From Riptortus pedestris (Eukaryota > Arthropoda > Insecta > Hemiptera > Alydidae), in NCBI GenBank assembly GCA_019009955.1, contig CM032228.1:71664001-71728000 (forward strand): 64,000 nucleotides of DNA, in the 5' to 3' direction. The notes under the pieces are model-generated. The model was not told the origin of the DNA. It saw only the letters and a list, made by a program, of their open reading frames with translations, and did not search any database. How positions within the stretch are numbered: the stretch's first letter is position 1; every line of letters begins with the position of its first letter. The translations under genes were made by a program, and so were the position numbers. This document shows, piece by piece, positions 62,625 to 64,000 of the stretch.

Positions 62625-63892
62625 TTTAGAATAAAATTTTCAGCCCTAAAATGTTTTTTAAATTAATAAATTTTGATTTTATACTTTCAAATACCAACTA
62701 GAATTATATATAAGCTTATATAAATGCAAAAGAAAAGTAGGATGTACGGGAATCATGAATGAAATTTACAGAAAAAACTTTTCATTTAACACGATTTGAT
62801 TATAAGAAATTAGCTTTATTTGAAATTCATAAATGTAAAAATGCACCTTAATTCTCAGTTGTTCTTTTTCATTAAGTTTTTCATTATATGCTTTCCTCAG
62901 ATCTTCAATAACTCGCATAAGCTTATTTAAATGTGCTCGTGCTTCAGCCAATGCATTTTGCTTTTGTTTAAGTGAAGACATTGCTTCATCCACTTTTGCT
63001 TTCTTTGGAGCAACAATACTGGAAAAAAAAACAACAATTAACATTAGTTTTCTGTTGAATAGTATTAGGCTAAAGAATGACACATCTAATTACTTAATAT
63101 TACTGTGAGGTGAGAGGTGAAATTAATATATTCCAGTGAATAGTGAATAAATATAAATATATATACACACACATTATTGAAAAGGGAGAAGGCCATTCAC
63201 ATATGACCAATGTGTTTATTTTATAGAGCTCTAAGGTGGCTTTTTAGTAGCTTATAATTAGTATTAGAAGATACTATCACATTGCAGTACCTCCTGGCAA
63301 GGAGGTTTATTTATTATAAGAGGTTTATTATTTATTGTTGTATATTCTGAGTTTTATTTTCGTTTTATGAATACATATTTTTAAGTACTAACTAAGCTTG
63401 TATGACTTCTTTAATGTTATTTTTTTTAATAGTTTGTTTTTGCCAGCACGGCACTGATGATGGGACGAATGCTTTGAAAGTCATCTGTCGCTTAGAATAA
63501 ATATTTAAGAAGGAACAAGGCTTCCTTTTCAATTGATTCTTACATGTGAACTGACTAACTGTTATTAGTAATTATAAGAATACCTAATAATCAATTCCAA
63601 TTTTGGTTTTTATTTTTTCTTGAGCAGTAACAAATTAGAAAAGAAAACAAAAAAAAACTATCCTATGGTTTAATCTATTCTGGAGGGAACTGTTTAGGGA
63701 AAAAACACTTTAAACAAGATCTTACCGATAAATTTTACCATATTTCTCAATGGCAATAACCCACATTGAAAGGGATTTGGCTGCTGTTGAAACAATACCA
63801 ACTTTTTCAGGCTCGAATTCAGGATTCCGCACGTAAGTGCCAATTCTTCTGAGAACTCTGTCAGGAATGTGATCCTTATCAAAATCTTTCAA
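28275..63892 (-). CDS. DNAH2: Axonemal dynein heavy chain, DNAH2-like (3' part of gene, 25 exons, 5' incomplete)
   Basis: Motor subunit of an inner-arm axonemal dynein; the DNAH2 class is the beta heavy chain of the two-headed I1/f arm and drives sliding in sperm tails or cilia. Twenty-five exons join in a single frame to 1272 residues plus TAA. In order they give the end of the microtubule-binding domain, stalk helix CC2 (about residues 56-130), AAA5 (from about 185), AAA6 (about 560-770) and the C-terminal domain ending HWIKRGTAILLSLST. Diagnostic strings include WNIQGLPSDSFSTENGIIVT, FYITTKLSNPH, LSPGVDPTAALLQLA and WVFLANCHLSLSWMP. The CPVYYYP and KRGTA ending favours DNAH2 over DNAH1/3/5/7/9-type tails, from family knowledge rather than an alignment. 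A full heavy chain has about 4400 residues, so roughly 70% lies beyond 64000. Introns run from about 100 bp to over 3 kb and are full of repeats. Family assignment is very sure; paralogue assignment fairly sure. Confidence 0.93.
28550..28624. repeat. (TA)n followed by (CA)n-like microsatellite
   Basis: About 45 bp of TA dinucleotides, then imperfect ACACACGCATGCACAC. Lies in the last dynein intron. Confidence 0.9.
28680..29350 (-). mobile_element. RTE-like reverse transcriptase remnant (copy A)
   Basis: Minus-strand peptides: HLFIDFQLFYDSLDW at about 29240 (motif A, F.DF...YDS) and GFEVKTGLRQGKSLLPILFI at about 29030-29100 (motif B, TGLRQG..LSP.LF). 28680-28850 matches the C-terminal region seen at 43190-43400. 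Frames are broken. It lies in the intron between exons 24 and 25, same strand as the gene. Confidence 0.6.
30999..31149 (-). CDS. DNAH2: DNAH2-like exon 24
   Basis: Residues 1171-1220: EGVFISGMFLEGAGWDRKSL, CEPMPMQLIVPLPVILFKPI. G....G...EGA.WD......L.E..P..L...+P.I is the dynein C-terminal block. Acceptor GTTTTAG, donor AAG|GTATTT. Confidence 0.94.
32449..32544 (-). CDS. DNAH2: DNAH2-like exon 23
   Basis: Residues 1139-1170: TSARRMEISIDLLTWDFTPI, ending ENEIIAGAP. Corresponds to .AR...ISID.L...F. Acceptor ATTTTAG, donor CCT|GTGAGT. 96 nt, phase 0. Confidence 0.9.
33194..33348 (-). CDS. DNAH2: DNAH2-like exon 22
   Basis: Residues 1087-1138: AYPSLKKLGSWTRDLVSRIE, KPPALFILGYFTFPTGFLTA, VLQ. 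Matches W..DL..R...F..W.....P..FWL.GF.FP.GFLTAVLQ. Acceptor TTCCAG, donor CAG|GTTATC. Confidence 0.94.
33455..33785 (-). mobile_element. Helentron-like element, decayed, in a dynein intron
   Basis: TCATGATGTGATTTTCCAAG, CCATCAATCCTATCTAGGAG, TTGTCTGTTAATGCTCTAGT, ATCAGACCAGGAGGTGGG. (TA)n has become TATACACCCGCACATATACA. In the intron between exons 21 and 22. Confidence 0.65.
34162..34312 (-). CDS. DNAH2: DNAH2-like exon 21
   Basis: Residues 1037-1086: MSRYNILLNSIRLSLEDLQK, GIKGTVVMSSELEDIFICIY, EARIPNPWLK. The RYN.LL..I..SL.+L.K.IKG.VVMS..LE pattern. Acceptor TTGCAG, donor AAG|GTATTT. Confidence 0.92.
34846..34962 (-). CDS. DNAH2: DNAH2-like exon 20
   Basis: Residues 998-1036: VMTLSTDILLRVPELMDYET, then NKQPLEVVLLQE. 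Pattern ...I...+P...D.......PL.VVL.QE. Acceptor TTTCAG, donor GAA|GTAAGT. 117 nt, phase 0. Confidence 0.9.
35623..35845 (-). CDS. DNAH2: DNAH2-like exon 19
   Basis: Residues 923-997: LSDLYEYYIPEDSDLASYQN, LPSFDDPQAFGQHANADIMS, then a variable tail rich in Gly and Glu (QGSEGGGATTNVEEE). LP..D.PE.FG.H.NADI is a dynein hallmark. Acceptor TTTTTTAG, donor GAG|GTAGAA. The (TA)n frame to the right is intron. Confidence 0.93.
35876..35936. repeat. (TA)n microsatellite next to dynein exon 19
   Basis: About 60 bp of TA, only some 30 bp upstream of the exon 19 acceptor in transcript order. It is followed on the + strand by CGCCCACTGGAACACAAACA, a GC-richer stretch that may be an element inserted at the TA run. 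Confidence 0.9.
35937..36780. other. Unassigned intronic DNA, possibly old repeat
   Basis: GC-richer than typical intron here, with scattered coding-like scraps in several frames but no open frame or family I recognise. Lies in the intron between exons 18 and 19. Confidence 0.3.
36820..36858 (-). CDS. DNAH2: DNAH2-like exon 18: 39-nt microexon
   Basis: Residues 910-922: FFTNDAITKPSF. Needed to link exon 17 (phase 2) to exon 19; aligns with the short ...YF........P.F segment after RLL.TY. Acceptor ATTTCAG, donor CAG|GTACGC, both good sites. Confidence 0.85.
37417..38044 (+). mobile_element. Helentron-like element, near-intact short copy in a dynein intron
   Basis: About 628 bp. 5' end AAAGTCCGTCACGCAGG...CTGCG with AGCAGATTTCCCACGTG; 3' end CAATAGCTGATTTCCC then TTAAGGGAAATCTGCTAAAA. 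Short-subfamily interior (AAATCCGTTATCGGCCCAAA). The microsatellite is (GATA)n then (TA)n at 37859-37915. Opposite strand to the gene, between exons 17 and 18. Confidence 0.85.
38475..38620 (-). CDS. DNAH2: DNAH2-like exon 17
   Basis: Residues 862-909: VSENILAIYLDEYPVTPWDA, LKYLIAGVCYGGHVTDDWDR. PW.AL.Y......YGG.VTDDWDRR matches dynein heavy chains exactly. Acceptor GTTAG, donor CAG|GTATAT. Confidence 0.94.
39140..39600 (+). mobile_element. Probable solo LTR of a retrotransposon
   Basis: GC-richer block with a promoter TTTATAAAAG at 39234, an initiator-like TCAGTGCAG about 40 bp on, and AATAAA at 39459, in the U3-R-U5 order expected of an LTR. No internal coding region lies on either side. 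Exact ends and target duplication were not resolved. It sits between dynein exons 16 and 17, opposite strand to the gene, about 25 bp from exon 16. Confidence 0.4.
39624..39815 (-). CDS. DNAH2: DNAH2-like exon 16
   Basis: Residues 798-861: GLKANMKRLYNNLTEERIRM, YKRLLFSLCFFHAVLIERKK, QQLGWNVVYSFNDSDFE. The LLF.LCFFHA...ER.KF..LGWN..Y.FN..D block identifies the start of the C-terminal domain. Acceptor CTTACAG, donor GAG|GTAAAT. 192 nt, phase 0. Confidence 0.95.
40770..40854 (-). CDS. DNAH2: DNAH2-like exon 15
   Basis: Residues 769-797, 85 nt: RLWLSSSPHPDFPLSILQSS, LKMTTEPPK. Conserved FRLWLSS.P...FP...LQ...K.T.EPPKG. Acceptor TTATAG, donor AAA|GTAAGTG. Confidence 0.92.
40976..41098. repeat. 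Single CAGGGTGTCCC terminus, DNA-transposon remnant
   Basis: ATACAGGGTGTCCCATCAGA resembles a Tc1/mariner-superfamily end and shares CAGGGTGTCCC with the element at 55886. No matching opposite end was found downstream. Lies in a dynein intron. Confidence 0.35.
42267..42401 (-). CDS. DNAH2: DNAH2-like exon 14: AAA6 end
   Basis: Residues 724-768: LIAEGKSLGFWVFLANCHLS, LSWMPALDKIVELLQSDPDL. G.WV.L.NCHL..SWMP.L is invariant across dyneins. Acceptor ATTATCAG, donor TAG|GTATGT. Confidence 0.93.
43010..43410 (-). mobile_element. RTE-like retrotransposon C-terminal remnant (copy B)
   Basis: Minus-strand reading gives DCIGLGHVTRM at about 43195-43235, the LGHV.RM motif near the end of many RTE-type polyproteins. 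The downstream GCCATATGTGCTCCTCTCTC region aligns by eye with 28780-28850. Lies in the intron between exons 13 and 14. Confidence 0.5.
43445..43640 (+). mobile_element. tRNA-derived SINE (family 2, copy B)
   Basis: GCTCAGATTAGCCACATTTG head, GGATTCAATTCTTGTG as a decayed B box, and the AATAGGAATTTATTTAGTGC body plus CGAACTCA, shared with 16440-16668 in the opposite orientation. Follows a short (TA)n. Confidence 0.6.
44331..44390 (-). mobile_element. Helentron-like element, end fragment
   Basis: ATAGATTTTCCTTAAGGAAT then ATCAACTATTGAGGTTGTAT is the palindrome end and its neighbour block; the match stops after about 60 bp. Confidence 0.45.
44621..44781 (-). CDS. DNAH2: DNAH2-like exon 13: AAA6 core (followed by GC-AG intron)
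   Basis: Residues 671-723: AVLEDSVAKTPLIFVLSPGV, DPTAALLQLADTSGMSQRFH, SLSLGQGQSPIAT. P.IF.LSPG.DP...L...A is the AAA6 signature and SLGQGQ.P.A follows it. The open frame continues past the true end; exon 14 needs one base to finish a Lys codon, so the exon ends ACA-AA and the donor is GCAAGT. Confidence 0.9.
45255..45435 (+). mobile_element. tRNA-derived SINE-like element (family 1, decayed)
   Basis: ACGGCAAGTCAAGTGGTAAA is an A-box-like head shared with the 7436 element (GGTCAAGTGGTAAA). The weak B box TTACAGGTCAAAG and a body with CTGGGCAGGC follow. In the intron between exons 12 and 13. Confidence 0.35.
45589..45734 (-). CDS. DNAH2: DNAH2-like exon 12: AAA6
   Basis: Residues 622-670: GEWHENCKDFQKMIILRCMR, LDRLSFAITTFISKHLGKQF, TEPPVLDIK. 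W......FQK.+.+R..R.DR matches the AAA6 conserved block. Acceptor ATTTTAG, donor AAG|GTAAAT. Confidence 0.92.
46548..46694 (-). CDS. DNAH2: DNAH2-like exon 11: AAA6 (followed by GC-AG intron)
   Basis: Residues 573-621: EWITDECWDNLTELDKIPGF, KDWKEWYLHPAPEEARLV. Matches the W.....W..I..L..L..F region. The 3' edge is fixed by frame: the exon must end ...GTA G so that the next exon restores GGT-GAA-TGG, which makes the donor GCAAGT. Both nearby GT choices lead to stops in exon 12. Confidence 0.88.
47650..47965 (-). mobile_element. Helentron-like element, decayed old subfamily
   Basis: TATTGAGGTCGTACTCATAA, TTCATCAATCCTATCTAGGA, CTACTTCTACTCATAGAAC, GATGATGTCATCAGTATGGC, and AAATCTGCATAGTTGTCCAG at the right. 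Matches 8495-8830. In the intron between exons 10 and 11. Confidence 0.6.
48739..48905 (-). CDS. DNAH2: DNAH2-like exon 10: AAA6
   Basis: Residues 517-572: NTCRGLFERHKLLFSFHICM and HEYQFLLKGGVVLNRD, matching the ..R.LFE.HKL.FSF..C.KIL.......E..F.L.GG family pattern. Acceptor TTTTCAG, donor TTG|GTACTG. Confidence 0.92.
50663..50862 (-). CDS. DNAH2: DNAH2-like exon 9: AAA6 approach
   Basis: Residues 451-516: GYRVCARRASILFFVLTDMS, TIDPMYQFSLDSYIDLFETS, with the classic Y.P.A.R.S.L.F.L.D....DPMYQFSL pattern. Acceptor TTTACAG, donor CAA|GTGAGA (exon ends AA rather than AG). Confidence 0.92.
51390..51625 (-). mobile_element. Helentron-like element, core fragment
   Basis: TTTGATTGTTACTAAACACA, ACTGAAATCTGATTAGAAGT, TCTCCATTATTATACTTCAG align with the core. 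A local duplication of AATATTTCAATAT interrupts it. In the intron between exons 8 and 9. Confidence 0.45.
51741..51885 (-). CDS. DNAH2: DNAH2-like exon 8: linker helices before AAA6
   Basis: Residues 402-450: RLLSDSEGPILENVELFNTL and KTAKEVTEQLAVSIVTEKEI; corresponds to the L..S.G.LLDD..L...L..SK.TA.E....L region. Acceptor TTATAG, donor GAG|GTAACG. Confidence 0.9.
52960..53190 (+). mobile_element. RTE-like reverse transcriptase remnant (copy C)
   Basis: Plus-strand reading DVDRLYLFIDAQKNYKIKDL then LKVLETFHSVGMPGKI, KDKIKVIVSNSFKGAKCWN. This is the motif A region (LFIDFQKAYDS...) through the F.....G.P.KI segment, with the catalytic YDS altered. It breaks off into a Helentron-like fragment. 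In the intron between exons 7 and 8. Confidence 0.55.
53205..53460 (+). mobile_element. Helentron-like element, decayed fragment
   Basis: ATGAGTAGAAGTGAGGGTTT and a second AATGAGTAAAAGTGGAGGTT block, then GGCTGAAACCAAGAAAATAC, TACAAATAACTCTATACATA. The same block appears twice, which suggests two overlapping copies. 54000-54130 holds another scrap (TGAGTATGGCATAGACCAAA). Confidence 0.4.
54584..54716 (-). CDS. DNAH2: DNAH2-like exon 7: AAA5-AAA6 linker helices
   Basis: Residues 358-401: GLEAQLLGIVVRKERPALEE, QKDSLVLNIAAGKKTLIELE. LEAQLL..VV..ERP.LEE is a family hallmark. Acceptor TTTAAG, donor GAG|GTAAC. Confidence 0.93.
55387..55536 (-). CDS. DNAH2: DNAH2-like exon 6: AAA5
   Basis: Residues 308-357: GDRLAPYDTRFKFYITTKLS, NPHFPPEISTKTTLVNFAIK. 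FYITTKLSNPH is near-universal in dynein heavy chains. Acceptor TCTCAG, donor AAG|GTATGA. Phase 1 in and out. Confidence 0.93.
55886..57597 (+). mobile_element. TA-flanked DDE transposon with about 140-bp inverted repeats
   Basis: 1712 bp, ends CAGGGTGTCCCCAAACCAAA and its complement, flanked by TA on both sides (55884-55885 and 57598-57599), as in the Tc1/mariner superfamily. The inverted repeats (55886-56027, 57465-57597) match closely, except for an extra 11-bp TTTTTGCTTCG in the left one. It encodes a broken DUF4817-type transposase. TIR similarity suggests a modest age. Confidence 0.85.
56297..57142 (+). pseudogene. DUF4817/Tc1-like DDE transposase, broken and truncated
   Basis: Begins MARFTNAEYADIVYVYGFCD, the DUF4817 N-terminal domain. 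A frameshift near 56410-56480 leads to a second frame with a helix-turn-helix (TSVRRVASVLSIPKTTIWRT) and LIPADYPHRLNFCNWYKEQ. An in-frame TAG follows at 56728, then the DDE domain: WKDKATFTRAGIF (first Asp, usual DEATF), VNVWVGLCYNRIIGPVFLPA, and WFQLDGCPAHYG (second Asp). The third acidic residue and C-terminus are missing; the frame ends shortly after DVILEKVKPSK. It cannot make an active enzyme, so any mobility would need a partner elsewhere. Confidence 0.8.
58619..58769 (-). CDS. DNAH2: DNAH2-like exon 5: AAA5
   Basis: Residues 258-307: GLKTVDFGVPNFMKIIESAM, then GEPILVQNVVEVLDPSITP, the AAA5 strand-helix that in other dyneins reads G.P.LL.NV.E.LDP. Acceptor TTTCCAG, donor AAG|GTAGTT. Ends in phase 1. 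Confidence 0.92.
59108..59326 (-). CDS. DNAH2: DNAH2-like exon 4: AAA5 start
   Basis: Residues 185-257. Carries the strongly conserved AAA5 block IRDWNIQGLPSDSFSTENG, IIVTRGSRWPLIIDPQAQAW and KWIRNMERSN. Acceptor TTTGCAG, donor AAT|GTAAGTA. 219 nt, phase 0 on both sides. Confidence 0.93.
59423..60378 (-). mobile_element. Helentron-like element, near-intact long copy
   Basis: About 955 bp, both ends intact, (TA)n at 59546-59598. Nearly identical by eye to 5527-6483; differences include an extra TGCAATTTATTGTTG near 60230 and TA-run length. In the intron between exons 3 and 4, same strand as the gene. Confidence 0.85.
60582..61045. repeat. Diverged tandem duplication, unit about 260-270 bp
   Basis: GTTTTATTGGAAA...AAGAACAAA...TTTTCCAGT/TTTTGCAGT..AAACATT occurs at 60582 and again at 60851 (offset 269). 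TTAAGGGAAT...AATATTGT..A.ATGCAC occurs at 60751 and 61009 (offset 258). An old local duplication inside a dynein intron. Confidence 0.6.
61180..61545 (-). mobile_element. Helentron-like element, decayed old subfamily
   Basis: TTTCCAGCCTTCAGGTAGCC, CTTCTACTTATGTGATTTTT, AATAGAATGTGAAATATTAT then CAGCATGCCATACTAGAACT, GGGAAATCTACTTAGTTTAA. The end is like that of the 47650 and 8495 copies. In the intron between exons 3 and 4. Confidence 0.5.
62131..62343 (-). CDS. DNAH2: DNAH2-like exon 3: stalk base to AAA5 linker
   Basis: Residues 114-184: AEELQTKLDRSRKLVENLMG, then the conserved LPGDCLLGTAFVSYMGPF, ending VESWKEN. Acceptor ATTACAG, donor AAT|GTAATT. 213 nt, phase 0 on both sides. Confidence 0.9.
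62588..62622. repeat. (TA)n microsatellite without an element around it
   Basis: A 34-bp TA run lying outside any recognised Helentron-like copy, in the intron between exons 2 and 3. Confidence 0.9.
62847..63018 (-). CDS. DNAH2: DNAH2-like exon 2: stalk coiled-coil CC2
   Basis: Residues 56-113. Begins VAPKKAKVDEAMSSLKQKQ and continues as heptad-rich, charged helix ending NEKEQLRIK; this is the ascending stalk helix that follows the V-x-P-K-x motif in dyneins. Acceptor TTTCCAG, donor AAG|GTGCAT. The open frame running on past the donor is intron. Confidence 0.9.
63445..63530. repeat. Unclassified interspersed repeat end (copy B)
   Basis: CACTGATGATGGGACGAATG, TCATCTGTCGCTTAGAATAA and GAAGGAACAAGGCTTCC parallel 1205-1300. 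Lies in the intron between exons 1 and 2. Confidence 0.35.
63726..63892 (-). CDS. DNAH2: DNAH2-like exon 1 in window: end of microtubule-binding domain
   Basis: Encodes fragment residues 1-55, LKDFDKDHIPDRVLRRIGTY through AAKSLSMWVIAIEKYGKIY. This is the conserved run from the microtubule-binding tip into the returning stalk helix. Acceptor ...TTTTTAG at 63893-63894, donor CG|GTAAG at 63725. Enters in phase 0 and ends with two bases of an Arg codon. Confidence 0.9.
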
Positions 63893-64000
63893 CTAAAAAC
63901 AAGAACAGCAATGAAGTATGAAATGGTCATTTAATTATTCAAGGACTGTAAATTTCTAAAAATTAGTTATTCAATACAAAAAATTAATTAAATTATAACT

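Overview
The window looks like nuclear DNA from an arthropod, most likely an insect. It is AT-rich with long (TA)n runs. It carries a multi-exon axonemal dynein gene with GT-AG introns, tRNA-derived SINEs, I/Jockey- and RTE-type non-LTR retrotransposon remnants, and a DUF4817-type DDE transposon of the kind common in insects. Species cannot be decided from the sequence alone.

There is one clear host gene. An axonemal dynein heavy chain, best matching DNAH2 (inner-arm I1/f beta chain), lies on the minus strand from the right edge (transcription enters at 64000) to its stop codon at 28275. I could place 25 exons whose reading phases all agree. They total 3819 nt, or 1272 residues plus the stop. 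They cover the end of the microtubule-binding domain, stalk helix CC2, AAA5, AAA6 and the C-terminal domain. The upstream exons lie beyond 64000. A poly(A) signal lies 48 nt after the stop. Two introns need GC-AG splicing to keep the frame.

The left part (1 to about 28 kb) is gene-poor and built mostly of mobile-element debris. The main family is a short non-autonomous element, about 0.6 or 0.95 kb long, with more than 25 recognisable copies or fragments on both strands, including inside dynein introns. Its ends and layout match Helentron-associated elements (HINE/DINE-1 type): 12-bp subterminal inverted repeats, a 20-bp palindrome at one end, a small hairpin at the other, and an internal (TA)n microsatellite. 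At 18.1-20.6 kb three copies sit head to tail, with a chimeric middle copy that looks like the product of unequal crossing-over.

Other elements are a 5'-truncated I-type retrotransposon with an open RNase H reading frame (11.95-13.39 kb), a decayed I/Jockey remnant split by a 459-bp inverted-repeat element with a 9-bp target duplication (23.8-25.9 kb), and several RTE-like reverse transcriptase fragments. There are also SINEs, a probable solo LTR inside a dynein intron (39.1-39.6 kb), and a 1712-bp TA-flanked DNA transposon with long inverted repeats inserted into the (TA)n tract of a Helentron-like copy (55.9-57.6 kb).

No CRISPR array, rRNA gene or convincing functional tRNA gene was seen. 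Most short open frames in the window are chance frames in AT-rich or microsatellite DNA.
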